Shown one piece after another: positions 28,750 to 38,300 of a stretch of DNA of 64,000 nt (position 1 is the stretch's first letter; every line of letters starts with the position of its first letter). Under the pieces are notes generated by a model that saw only the letters and a program-made list of their open reading frames with translations, did no database searches and was not told where the DNA came from. The stretch is from Sphingobium sp. KCTC 72723. Lineage in GTDB: Bacteria; Pseudomonadota; Alphaproteobacteria; Sphingomonadales; Sphingomonadaceae. Position numbers and translations under genes: made by a program. Location: positions 2,294,001-2,358,000 of the forward strand of contig NZ_CP060388.1 of the NCBI RefSeq assembly GCF_014280435.1, given 5' to 3'.

Positions 28750-30030
28750 TTACAGCTCGATCGGACGCTGCCCAACCACGGCCAGGTCATAGCCGTCAAG
28801 CGCGATCAGGCTGTGATGGCTGTTGGTCAACAGGATCATGTCATGCACGCCCAGCTCCGCCAATATCTGCGCGCCCGCGCCGTAATTGCGCAATTCGTCC
28901 ATATCGCCCTGCACGATGCCGGCATGATGATGCAGCATCCGGGTCAGCATGTCGGGTTCGTCGCCGCGCAGGACGACAATGATGCCCGCGCCTTCCTGAC
29001 CGATGATTTCCATGCTCCTGGCCAGCAATCCGCTGCGCGCGCTTTGCGCCCCGAACGTATCGGACAGCGGCGCCATCTGGTGCATTCGCACCAACGTCGG
29101 CTGGTCGGGCGACACATGCCCCTTTTGCAGCACCAGCTGCTCGGTCTGGGTCGCCTTGTTATAGAAGCTCAGCGCCTTCCAGTCGCCGCCCCACTGGCTT
29201 TGGAAGGTGGTTTCGGCACGGCGTTCGACGATATGATCGTGACGGCGACGATAGGCGATCAGGTCGCGGATCGTACCGATCTTCATCTTATGCCTGGCGG
29301 CAAAGGGGATGAGGTCGTCCAGGCGCGCCATCGTGCCATCGTCCTTCATCACTTCGCAGATCACGCCCGACGGGTTCAGCCCCGCCAGCCGCGCGACATC
29401 GACTGCCGCTTCGGTATGGCCGGTCCGCACCAGCACGCCGCCATCCTTGGCCACCAGCGGGAATACATGGCCCGGCGTCACGATGTCCGCCTTGCCCTTC
29501 GACCCGTCGATCGCGACGGAAATGGTGCGGGCGCGGTCGGCGGCGCTGATCCCGGTGGTCACGCCTTCGCGCGCCTCGATCGACACGGTGAACGCCGTTT
29601 CGTGGCGCGTGCCGTTGTTGCGGCTCATCAGTCCCAGGCCAAGTTCGTCCACCCGCGCCTTGGTCAGCGCCAGGCAGATGAGGCCACGGCCATGCGTCGC
29701 CATGAAATTGATCGCGTCCGGGGTCGCCATCTGCGCCGGGATGACCAGATCGCCTTCATTCTCGCGATCCTCGTCATCGACCAGAATGAACATGCGGCCG
29801 TTGCGGGCTTCGTTGATGATTTCTTCCGGGCTGGCGAGCGCCGTGCCGCCTTCCCGCTTCAACAGATAGGATTCCAGCTTGCCCAGCGTATCGGCGGTCG
29901 GGTTCCAGTCATCCTCTCCCAGTTTGCGCAGCGAATTGGCGTGCAGACCGGCGGCGCGGGCCAAGCCGGATCGGGACATGCCACCATCGGTGACGAGAGT
30001 GCGGACGGTATCGAGCAGCGCGGATGACAT
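28750..30030 (-). CDS. ribB: RibBX: 3,4-dihydroxy-2-butanone-4-phosphate synthase with HTH and degenerate RibA-like domains
   Basis: RibB converts ribulose 5-phosphate into the four-carbon unit of riboflavin. The 426-residue protein has three parts. Residues 1-60 look like a helix-turn-helix domain ([20 protein letters not shown]). Residues about 70-270 are the DHBP synthase ([36 protein letters not shown]). The last 150 residues resemble GTP cyclohydrolase II, but lack its zinc-binding cysteines: the region reads [18 protein letters not shown]. This matches the RibBX variant known in Proteobacteria, whose second domain is not thought to be a working RibA. A functional RibA should be encoded elsewhere. 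GAAGGAG lies 9 bases before ATG 30030. Confidence 0.88.
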   Translation of the reverse strand: MSSALLDTVRTLVTDGGMSRSGLARAAGLHANSLRKLGEDDWNPTADTLGKLESYLLKREGGTALASPEEIINEARNGRMFILVDDEDRENEGDLVIPAQMATPDAINFMATHGRGLICLALTKARVDELGLGLMSRNNGTRHETAFTVSIEAREGVTTGISAADRARTISVAIDGSKGKADIVTPGHVFPLVAKDGGVLVRTGHTEAAVDVARLAGLNPSGVICEVMKDDGTMARLDDLIPFAARHKMKIGTIRDLIAYRRRHDHIVERRAETTFQSQWGGDWKALSFYNKATQTEQLVLQKGHVSPDQPTLVRMHQMAPLSDTFGAQSARSGLLARSMEIIGQEGAGIIVVLRGDEPDMLTRMLHHHAGIVQGDMDELRNYGAGAQILAELGVHDMILLTNSHHSLIALDGYDLAVVGQRPIEL

Positions 30031-30066
30031 GGGAAACGACTCCTTCCCCCGAATGGGGCGTGCGCC

Positions 30067-30109
30067 GTATATCACACTGTGATGTGATTATATCAAGGGG
30101 CAATCACAT
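30067..30109 (-). promoter_or_regulatory. Predicted ribBX promoter with palindromic operator sites
   Basis: On the minus strand, a -35-like TTGATA (30091-30096) is followed after 17-18 bases by GATATA/ATATAC (30067-30073). The perfect 11-base palindrome TCACACTGTGA (30072-30082) sits inside the spacer at the -10 end. A second inverted repeat, ATGTGATT (30082-30089) with AATCACAT (30102-30109), spans the -35 box. A repressor bound here would block transcription. The binding protein is unknown; the HTH of RibBX itself is one candidate. Confidence 0.55.
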
Positions 30110-30166
30110 TGCGGGGTCGTGATGCCGTGATTTCCGAGTGGGCGAATGTTCCATTCTCCCTCGCAA

Positions 30167-30775
30167 TCACTTGGTGCGAAGGCTCTGCATCCGGTCGAGA
30201 TAGCGCGCCAGCACGTCGATTTCCAAATTGAACGCCCGTCCGGCGGGCAGCGCGTCCAGCGTAGTGGCCAGCGCGGTGTGGGGAATGATGTTCAGGCCGA
30301 AATGCACGCTGCCATCGGGCTGGTCATCCACGCTGTTCACGGTCAGCGAAATGCCGTCCAGCGTGATCGACCCCTTGGCCGCCAGCGCAGCGGCCAGCGC
30401 GGCGGGCGCAGCGATGACCAGGCGGGTCGAATCGCCTTCAGATGTTGCCGACACCAGATGCCCCACGCCATCGACATGGCCAGTGACGATATGCCCGCCC
30501 AGTTCATCGCCGACCTTGAGCGCCCGTTCCAGGTTCAGCCGACCCCCTTCGACCCACAGGCCGGGCGCGGTGCGCGCCACGGTTTCCGCCGACAGGTCTG
30601 CCGCGAACCAGTCCGCCCCCTTTTCCACCACCGTCAGGCACGCGCCCGAACAGGCGATCGACGCCCCGATCGCGACGGACGCCATGTCATAGCCGCTGCC
30701 AATGACGAGGCGCAGGTCGCCGCGCTGTTCGCTGGTGCGGATGGTGCCGATGTCAGTGATGATGCCAGTGAACAT
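30167..30775 (-). CDS. ribE: Riboflavin synthase
   Basis: Riboflavin synthase dismutates two lumazine molecules to riboflavin. The 202-residue protein shows the two-fold repeat of the family: MFTGIITDIGTI at the N-terminus and HIVTGHVDGVG starting the second lumazine-binding half. Conserved SLTVNSV and the N-terminal ACSGACLTVVE are present. Length is normal. It lies between ribD and ribBX in a minus-strand cluster that covers all but the GTP cyclohydrolase step. Confidence 0.95.
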   Translation of the reverse strand: MFTGIITDIGTIRTSEQRGDLRLVIGSGYDMASVAIGASIACSGACLTVVEKGADWFAADLSAETVARTAPGLWVEGGRLNLERALKVGDELGGHIVTGHVDGVGHLVSATSEGDSTRLVIAAPAALAAALAAKGSITLDGISLTVNSVDDQPDGSVHFGLNIIPHTALATTLDALPAGRAFNLEIDVLARYLDRMQSLRTK

Positions 30776-30832
30776 GCGTCGAAATCCAAATTTCCGTCCG
30801 ATATGGGCGAACGGGATGTGTTTGTGGCTGCT

Positions 30833-31810
30833 CTAAGCGCTCGACACCGCCTCGTAAACCTCCAGCCCGTCAATGCCCAGCCGCCGCTGGTCGATCAACC
30901 GCCAGCGGCCATGCGCGGCGGCCAGATCGCCCAGCCCGATGTCGCCGATGCCCGCCAGCCCGGCGCCAATGATGATCGGCGCGCGATAGAGCAGCAGCCG
31001 GTCGACAAGCCCTGCGCGCAGGAAAGCCGCCGCCGTTGCCGCGCCGCCCTCCACCAGCAGATGGTCGACTCGGTCGAGCGTGGCAATATCCTGCGGCGCG
31101 GCAATCCTCTCCCACCCGTCCGGCGCAGCGTGACGGCTCAGCAGCACGCGGCGCGGCGCACGATCCTGCAACCCCGCGATCCGCACGTCCAGACGCGGCG
31201 CATCGGCGCGCAACGTGCCGCCGCCGACCAGTATGGCATCATGCCGCGCCCGTTCCACATGCGCATGGGCGCGCGCGTCCGGCCCGGTTATCCAGCGACT
31301 GGTGCCATCGCCCAGCGCGATTCGCCCGTCCAGCGACAGGCCCAGTTTCAGCGTCACATGCGGCCGCCCGCGCGTCTGGCGCAGGACGAAGCCCGCCATC
31401 GCCCGCGCCGCGTCATCCGCCATCAGCCCCATTTCCACCGCGATACCCCGGTCGCGCAGCCAGGCTGCGCCCTGCCCGTCGGTGCGGGGATCAGGATCGC
31501 GCAGCGCAATCACCACGCGCGCCACCCCCGCCCGCACCAGCAGGTCGGCGCAGCGCGGCCCACGCGGCGAGAGGTGGAAACAGGGTTCCAGCGTGACATA
31601 GGCCGTTGCGCCCTGCGCCCGATCCATTGCCTGCTCCAGCGCCTGCGCTTCGGCATGGGGGCGGCCGCCTTTTTGCGTCCAGCCGCGCCCGACCACATGG
31701 CCATCCCGCACGATCAGGCAACCGACATTGGGATTGGGCGTGGAAAGGCCGCGCCCGCGCGCCGACAGGGCAATGGCGGCAGCCATATAGCGCCGGTCGT
31801 CATGCGACAT
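30833..31810 (-). CDS. ribD: Bifunctional riboflavin deaminase/reductase RibD
   Basis: RibD deaminates and then reduces the pyrimidine intermediate of riboflavin synthesis. The 325-residue protein begins with a cytidine-deaminase-like zinc domain: HAEAQALE provides His and Glu, and EPCFHLSPRGPRC provides the two cysteines. The reductase domain starts near HVTLKLGLSLDGRIALGDG, with the NADPH-type motifs WITGPDARAHAH and ILVGGGTL. The start at 31810 gives the usual deaminase N-terminus (SHDDRRYMAAAIALSARG). It is 57 bases upstream of ribE. Confidence 0.93.
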   Translation of the reverse strand: MSHDDRRYMAAAIALSARGRGLSTPNPNVGCLIVRDGHVVGRGWTQKGGRPHAEAQALEQAMDRAQGATAYVTLEPCFHLSPRGPRCADLLVRAGVARVVIALRDPDPRTDGQGAAWLRDRGIAVEMGLMADDAARAMAGFVLRQTRGRPHVTLKLGLSLDGRIALGDGTSRWITGPDARAHAHVERARHDAILVGGGTLRADAPRLDVRIAGLQDRAPRRVLLSRHAAPDGWERIAAPQDIATLDRVDHLLVEGGAATAAAFLRAGLVDRLLLYRAPIIIGAGLAGIGDIGLGDLAAAHGRWRLIDQRRLGIDGLEVYEAVSSA

Positions 31811-31842
31811 GCGGGTCGACCCGGATGCGTTCGGCTTTCCGC

Positions 31843-32322
31843 TCAGGGCTGTTGCGCCCCTTCGGCTGGTTTTGCCCCGGCCACCTGCTCTGCCCCACCG
31901 CTCTGCTTCGCCTTGACGAGGCGCGCGTCGAGCAGCGCGTTGATCTGCGTCACCGCTTCCTTGCGCTTGGCATCGTTGCGGGCGGCATCTTCGCGCCATT
32001 CGATCCCGACCATGTCGGCGACCTTCTGCATGTCTTTCTGCTTGCGCGAAAGGGCGACTTCGTAGCGGGCCAGATCCATCTTCTGTTGCAGGATGATCGC
32101 CGCGTCCGACCGATTCAGATCCCAGCTTTGCACATAGGTGATCTTGTTGCGGGTCGGCATGGTGTTGGTGTTGCCATCGACCACGAACGCCCAGATGATG
32201 ACATAGGTGATCGCGGCAGACAGGCCCAGCAGCGGCCATTTATGCTGCCGCTGTTCCTTGAAATAGCCCCACAGGTCGCCGACGGCGTGCTTGGGGGAAA
32301 CGGGACGGGGAAATATCGCCAT
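31843..32322 (-). CDS. Hypothetical single-pass membrane protein
   Basis: A 159-residue protein with one transmembrane segment (about residues 30-50, WPLLGLSAAITYVIIWAFVV), a short cytoplasmic N-terminus, and a polar, lysine-rich C-terminal part that may be helical. The end is Ala/Gly/Pro rich. No known family was recognised. It lies between the TonB-like gene and ribD on the same strand, 32 bases before ribD, so it may be in the riboflavin transcript. Function unknown. Confidence 0.62.
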   Translation of the reverse strand: MAIFPRPVSPKHAVGDLWGYFKEQRQHKWPLLGLSAAITYVIIWAFVVDGNTNTMPTRNKITYVQSWDLNRSDAAIILQQKMDLARYEVALSRKQKDMQKVADMVGIEWREDAARNDAKRKEAVTQINALLDARLVKAKQSGGAEQVAGAKPAEGAQQP

Positions 32323-32425
32323 GCCGCCCCTATAGGACAGTGCGGGCGCGGATGCAAAAATTGTCCATGTCGTTTCCGATCATCGGCGCGCCCTGCCGGG
32401 GGCGGGCAAGGGCGCGCCGTCCATC

Positions 32426-33190
32426 CTATCTGTCGGTCAGCGTGAACCGCACGGTCAGCACCTTGGAAGAAGCCACTGCCACGCCGTCGCGCGTCGCCGC
32501 ACGGAAACGCCATTTGCGCAGCGCGTGGCGCTGGGTCGCGATCCAGAAACTCTCGTCGCTCGCCGCTATGCGGGCGATGTCGGTCACCTGGCCTTCCGCG
32601 CTGATCGACACGCGCACCGTCACTGTCCCTTCCATCTCCTGACGAATCATCGCGCCGGGATAATCGGGCTGGAATGCGGGTAGCGCGCGCGGGTCGATCG
32701 CCGCGTCGACCAGGACGGCGGCGCGCGGCGGGTCGGCCGGGGGCAGGATGATGTCAGGACCGGGCTCGACATCCGCGCCGCCCGAATCGGTGCCAGTGAC
32801 GACAGGATCGCCCATTGGCACCGTCACGACCGGATCGGTCGCGGTCGGCATAGGGTCAGTCGCCCGTGTCCGGCTGGTCGGCTCCGTGACAGGCTCGGTC
32901 GGTTCGGGCGGGGGCGCCTTATCCTGCGGCACTGCATAGGTTTCGAACGGGCGCGGCAGCACCGTGTCGATCATTTCCTTGGGGATCAGCAGCCACACAC
33001 CGATCACCAGCGCATGGACAGCAATCGCGCCGCCGATCCCGACAGGCGATCCGCGCCCGCCGCCATAGCCCGATGGTTCGGCGATGTCCGCCTGCCGCCG
33101 CATCCAGCGCCATGCCGTGCCTTGCCGTCCTGTTGCGGCCTGCCCGATCATGGGCTGCCCCTGTGTCGCCTGCATCGCGTTCGTTCGCAT
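32426..33190 (-). CDS. TonB family protein
   Basis: A 254-residue TonB-like protein. TonB transmits energy from the inner membrane to outer-membrane receptors. It has one membrane anchor (IGGAIAVHALVIGVWLLIP), a Pro/Thr/Asp-rich spacer (PPPEPTEPVTEPTSRTRATD), and a C-terminal domain with FQPDYPGAMIRQEMEGTVTV, the family pattern Y-P...A...EG-V. The start at 33190 follows AGAGGAG by eight bases. No exbB/exbD are adjacent. The upstream region holds strong palindromes. Confidence 0.85.
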   Translation of the reverse strand: MRTNAMQATQGQPMIGQAATGRQGTAWRWMRRQADIAEPSGYGGGRGSPVGIGGAIAVHALVIGVWLLIPKEMIDTVLPRPFETYAVPQDKAPPPEPTEPVTEPTSRTRATDPMPTATDPVVTVPMGDPVVTGTDSGGADVEPGPDIILPPADPPRAAVLVDAAIDPRALPAFQPDYPGAMIRQEMEGTVTVRVSISAEGQVTDIARIAASDESFWIATQRHALRKWRFRAATRDGVAVASSKVLTVRFTLTDR

Positions 33191-33242
33191 CGCTCGACTC
33201 CTCTCCCGCCTGTCCGCCTTCGGGCAGTGCATGACATGTTAC

Positions 33243-33270
33243 ATCATATTTTTATGATATGTTGCAACAT
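33243..33270. promoter_or_regulatory. Palindromes upstream of the TonB-like gene
   Basis: The AT-rich region between the divergent TonB-like and EF-hand genes contains ATCATA-TTTT-TATGAT (33243-33258), followed immediately by the perfect 12-base palindrome ATGTTGCAACAT (33259-33270). Such paired symmetric sites look like operator DNA for a dimeric regulator. The regulator is not identified. Confidence 0.5.
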
Positions 33271-33389
33271 CATTTTTTATCGCCTGCAACAAAGGCGCAG
33301 CGTCCCGACATAGGGCGGCAAAGCGCGGGTGCGACATGCCGTGACAGAAGCTGGCCCGGTGCCATATCCTGCCCAGTCGAGGAGTGACG

Positions 33390-33977
33390 ATGCGATTTCC
33401 TGTTCCCATGCTGATCGGCGCGCTGATCGTGCCGACGCCCCTGTTCGCGCAACCACCCGCCGGGCATGGCGGTCCGCTGGCGGCCGACAGCGATGGCAAT
33501 GGCCAGATCAGCCGCGCGGAAATGACCACATGGATCGACGGGCAATTTGGCGGCATGGATTCGGACGGCGATGGCCGCGTGCCGGTGCAGGCGATGCGCC
33601 AGATATTGGGCCATGAACGGCAACCACGCGACGCCAGTGCAGCGACAGGCGAAGGCCGGCAATCGCGTGGCCCCGGTGGCGCACCGGGCGGCATGGGCCA
33701 AGGCGGCGGCGGCCCCGGTGGCGCTGGCGGCCCACCGCCCGGTGGCCGTCCCCCCGCCGATGCCCAGGCCCGTCGCGCCGAAGCTCCGCCACCCGGTCCG
33801 CCCGGCTCCGCGCTGCCATGGCCCGAAGATGGCAATGACGACGGCATGATCGACCATGATGAATTTGCCGCGCCTGCGCTGGCCATGTTTGCGGATATGG
33901 ACCGCAATGGCGATGGCGTGCTGACCGGCGATGAATTGCCGCCACCCCCGCCGGGCCAGCCGCCCGCGCCAGAATGA
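33390..33977 (+). CDS. Exported EF-hand protein
   Basis: A 195-residue secreted or periplasmic protein with a signal peptide (MRFPVPMLIGALIVPTPLFA). The mature part contains calcium-binding EF-hand loops: DSDGNGQISRAE, DSDGDGRVPVQA, DGNDDGMIDHDE and DRNGDGVLTGDE. Between pairs two and three lies a glycine/proline-rich low-complexity linker of about 70 residues. Calcium binding is likely; the role is unknown. GAGGAG ends five bases before ATG 33390. It is divergent from the TonB-like gene. Confidence 0.85.
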   Translation: MRFPVPMLIGALIVPTPLFAQPPAGHGGPLAADSDGNGQISRAEMTTWIDGQFGGMDSDGDGRVPVQAMRQILGHERQPRDASAATGEGRQSRGPGGAPGGMGQGGGGPGGAGGPPPGGRPPADAQARRAEAPPPGPPGSALPWPEDGNDDGMIDHDEFAAPALAMFADMDRNGDGVLTGDELPPPPPGQPPAPE

Positions 33978-34008
33978 TTCGATCGGGCCGGGATGCGCCC
34001 GGCCTCTT

Positions 34009-35274
34009 TTATAGGGCCATGTCGATCGCGTGCAGGATCAGGCCGACCAGCCCACCGACCAGCGTGCCGTTGATGCGGATATATTGCAGGTCGCGGCCGA
34101 CCGCGCTTTCCAGCCGGTTGGTGATCGTCCCCGCGTCCCATCCGCGCACCGTGTCGCTGACCAGCCGCACGATCGCATCGCCATAGCTGGCCGTCGCGCC
34201 CACCGCCGCGCGCCGCACGAAGCGGTTGATGACCAGCCGCAAACGCGCATCGTCCAGCAATGTGCCGCCCAGCTGGCGCAGCGCTTCGCCCAACCGCCCG
34301 GCCATTGCCTTGCCCGGATCGCGCACCGCACGCAGCAACCCGCCGCGCGCCTGCTCCCACAATCCGTCGATCCACCGCTGCATCGCCGGATTGTCGAGGA
34401 TTTCGTCGCGGATCTTCGCCGCCTTCGCCTGCATCTCGATGTCATATTGCAGGTCGAAGGCCAGCTTGGCCATCCCCTCCTCCGCCTTCAGGCGCAGGCC
34501 ATGACCCGGATCGTCGGCCATGTCGGCCAGCATCTTGCGCAGCCCCGACAGGATCGCATTGGCGAGATTTTCGTCCAGCCCCGTCCAGCGCAACACCTTG
34601 CCCGCGCGTTCCTGCACCATCTGGCGGATCAGATGTTCATTGGCTTCCAGCGTCTTGTCGGCCCAATGGATGATGCCGTCCATTACCGGGCCATGCCGCC
34701 CGTCGCGCATCGCCGCCTCGATCGCCTGCCCCACCAGCGGGCCGACGTTGATGCCGCGCAACCGCTGGCCGATCGCGCCCTTCACCATGCCGCCCAGCCG
34801 TTCCTGGTCCAGCGCCTCCAACATGTCGGCGATCAGGCGCGATGCCCCGGCCCGCAACCGCCCGTCACCCGCCGATGGACTGGCCAGAAATCGCCCGGCG
34901 GCCGAGGCGACATCCATCGTCCGCATCCGTCGCGCGACGACGGCAGGGGTGAGGAAATTGTCGCGCAGGAAAATCGCCAGCGTGTCGCCGATCCGGTCCT
35001 TGTTGCGCGGGATGATGGCGGTGTGCGGGATCGGCAGGCCCAGCGGATGGCGGAACAGCGCCGTGACCGCAAACCAGTCCGCCAGTCCGCCGACCATTGC
35101 CGCTTCGGCAAAGGCCTGCACGAAACCGACGGCGGGGTGGAGATGCACGGTCGCCCGCGCGGCGATGAATATCACAGCCATCGCCAGCAGCATGGCCGTA
35201 GCGAACATCCGCATCCGCCGGGCGGGATGGGGCAGGCTTTCGCCGATCGACCGGGGGGCGCGAAGCAATGTCAT
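34009..35274 (-). CDS. DUF445 family membrane protein
   Basis: A 421-residue protein of the DUF445 family: an N-terminal hydrophobic segment (residues about 22-42), the family motif VGGLADWFAVTALFRHPLGL, then IPHTAIIPRNKDRIGDTLAIF. A long helical middle follows, and a C-terminal hydrophobic segment (LVGGLVGLILHAID). The family is a membrane protein group of unknown function, sometimes linked to cell envelope integrity. It stands downstream of the RND pump on the same strand and may be in its operon. Confidence 0.85.
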   Translation of the reverse strand: MTLLRAPRSIGESLPHPARRMRMFATAMLLAMAVIFIAARATVHLHPAVGFVQAFAEAAMVGGLADWFAVTALFRHPLGLPIPHTAIIPRNKDRIGDTLAIFLRDNFLTPAVVARRMRTMDVASAAGRFLASPSAGDGRLRAGASRLIADMLEALDQERLGGMVKGAIGQRLRGINVGPLVGQAIEAAMRDGRHGPVMDGIIHWADKTLEANEHLIRQMVQERAGKVLRWTGLDENLANAILSGLRKMLADMADDPGHGLRLKAEEGMAKLAFDLQYDIEMQAKAAKIRDEILDNPAMQRWIDGLWEQARGGLLRAVRDPGKAMAGRLGEALRQLGGTLLDDARLRLVINRFVRRAAVGATASYGDAIVRLVSDTVRGWDAGTITNRLESAVGRDLQYIRINGTLVGGLVGLILHAIDMAL

Positions 35275-35328
35275 GGCCCCTTAACGGTTACGCGCCCGTT
35301 TCGTTCAGGCAAAGCCCAATCACCCGTC

Positions 35329-38300
35329 TTATTCCGCCGGATGCGGCACGCTTCGCCCTTCGCCGATGTCGTCGCCCTTCTTGTAAGTCAGCAACCCCCG
35401 GCCAAGGCGTGGCCCGACCCAGCTTTCGATTGCAATCGCCAGGCTGAACGTCGCCGGCACGATCACCAGCGTCAGCACGGTGGACAACAGCAAGCCGCCG
35501 ATCACCGTAATGCCCATCGGCGCGCGCCATGCCCCGTCGCCCGACAGCGACAGCGCCGTCGGCACCATGCCCGCGACCATCGCCACGGTCGTCATCACGA
35601 TCGGCTGGGCGCGTTTATGCCCGGCGTCGATGATCGCCTCGAACTTCGGCACGCCCTTCTCCATCTCCTCCAGCGCGAAGTCGATGACGAGGATGGAGTT
35701 TTTGGCGACGATACCCAGCAGCATCAGCAGGCCGATGAACACTGGCATCGACAGCGGTTGCCCCGCGACATGCAGCGCCAATGCCCCGCCCAGCGGCGCC
35801 AGCAGCAACGACCCCAGATTGACGAAGGGCGGCATGATTCGCTTATACAGCAGGGTCAGCACCGCCAGCACCAGCAATATACCCGACACCACGGCGACGG
35901 CGAAGTTGGTCAGCATTTCCATCTGCCACTTGGCATCGCCCGCGTTGATCTTCTGCACGCCCGGCACCCGGCCTTCATTGATCGCCTTCATCAGCGGCAG
36001 GGCGTTCAGCTTGGCTGTCCCCTGGCTGGTGACGATGCCCGGAGCCAGGTCCGCGCCCACGACGATGCGGCGGATCTGGTTGTAACGGCGAATCTGCGTC
36101 GGCCCCGCGCCAAAACTGATGTCGGCGACGACCTTCAATGGCACCGTGCCGCCATTCACCGTCGGCACCGGCATATTCTCGATCGTGCCGATGTCCTTGC
36201 GGCTGTCCTCCGCAATCGCCACGCGGATCGGAATCTGGCGATCGGACAGAGAGAATTTGGCGCTGTTCTGGTCGATGTCGCCAATCGTCGCGATGCGGAT
36301 CGACTGGCTGAGCGCGGCTGTCGTCACGCCCATGCTGGCGGCCAGGTCCAGGCGTGGCTTGACGATGATTTCGGGCCTCTGCATGTCGCCCTGCACACGC
36401 GGATCGCGCAGTTCGGGGATGCGGGCCATTTCGCCCACCAACTGGTTGGCGATCGCGTCCAGCTTCACCGGATCGTCGGATCCGAACATCAAAATGATGT
36501 CACGGCCAAATCCGCCGCCCGACTGCGACTGAAAATTGACCCGTGCGTCGGCAATTGTCTGGAACTGGGGCGCAATCTTGCGTTCCCATTCCACCGACGT
36601 CATGGGCCGGTCCTTTTTCAGCGTCAGGAAAATGTCGGCATTGGTGGTTTCGATGTCGGCAAAGGCAGCGTCCACCACCTTGGTATCGGCCGCCAGCATA
36701 TCGGCCACTCTGCGCGTGATCGCGGTCGTCTGCGCCAATGTGCTGCCCGGCACCGTTTCGATCTTCACCTGGCTGAAATCGGTGTTGGTGACTGGCTGGA
36801 ACGTCATCGGCAACGTCGCGAACGAAATGATCGTGGCAATGAACGCCAGCGCGCCGAAACCGACCGTCCACATCCGATGGTCGAGGAAGATCGCGGTAAA
36901 GCGCCGCCATCCGCCCCGCGCCCGATGGGCGATCGCCTTGCGCTCATCCAGCGACCAGCGCAGCACGCTCATATAGCGGTCCATCAGCCAGCCTTCGCCA
37001 TGGCTTTCCTCGCCATGGGCCTTGAGGAAATAGGCCGCGATCATCGGGGTGATCAGGCGCGCGACGGCCAGGCTCATCAACACCGACACCACAACGGTCA
37101 TGCCGAACTGGATGAAGAACTGCCCCGAAATCCCCGGCATCAGGGCAACGGGTAGGAACACTGCGACGATCGCCATGGTGGTCGCCAGCACCGCCAGCCC
37201 AATTTCGTCCGCCGCGTCGATCGACGCCTGATAGGCGCTTTTGCCCATGCGCATATGGCGCACGATATTCTCGATCTCCACGATCGCGTCATCGACCAGC
37301 ACACCGGCCACCAGACTGAGCGCCAGCAGCGAAATGCCGTTGAGCGTGAAGCCCATCATGTCCATGAACCAGAAGGACGGAATAGCCGACAGCGGAATGG
37401 CCAGCGCCGAAATCATCGTCGCGCGCCAGTCGCGCAGGAACAGAAACACAATGACGACGGCCAGGACCGCGCCCTCGATCATCGCGGCCATCGCCGAATG
37501 ATATTGCTCCTTGGTGTAATCGACGCTGGTATAAAGCTGCTTGTAGGTGACCTTGGGGTTTTCCTTGCGCAGCTTGTCCAGCTCCACCATCGCTTCGTCA
37601 TAGACGGACACGTCGGACGCGCCCTTGGCCTTTTCCAGGCTGAAACTGGTGACTTGCCGCCCGTTCATCAACGCCAGGCTGCGCTGTTCGGCATACATGT
37701 CGCGCACCGTTGCAATATCGGCCAGCTTGACCGTGCGCGCGCCGGTGATCGCGATCTGGGTCGCGCCCAGATCCCGCGCGTTGCGGGCGTTGCCCAGCAC
37801 GCGGATCGATTGTTCCGCTCCGGCAATTTCGGTGCGGCCACCCGCCGCGTTCAAATTCACCTGATTGAGTTGCTGGTTCACCTGCGCCGCAGTGATCCCG
37901 AACGCCTGCAATTTCGCGGGGTCCAATATGACGCGAATCTCGCGGCTGACGCCGCCGCCGCGATTGACCGCCGCCATGCCGCTGACGCCCAGCAACCGCT
38001 TGGCCACCGTATTATCGACATACCAGGACAATTCCTCCAGCGTCATGTCGGTCGCTTCGGCACTGAAATAGGCGATCGGGCCGCCGTCGATGTCGACGCG
38101 GGTAACCTGCGGCTCCAAAATGCCGTCGGGCAAGTCGCTGCGGATCTGGTCGACGGCGTTCTTCACGTCGTTGACCGCGCGATCGACCGGGATGCCGATT
38201 TCGAACTGGACGCTGGTGCGTGACGATCCTTCGGACGCGATGGAGGTGATTTCGTCCACCCCGCTGATGCCACGGACGGCGGCCTCGACTCGCTGGGTCA

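Noticed and set aside
30031..30166. FMN riboswitch before ribBX
   Set aside because: The conserved RFN sequence blocks and hairpin order were not found; only short palindromes are present.
34030..37155. A 1041-codon open frame on the plus strand opposite DUF445 and the RND pump genes
   Set aside because: It is antisense to two clear genes, rich in His, Gln and Arg, and has no domain. Long antisense frames are expected in GC-rich DNA.
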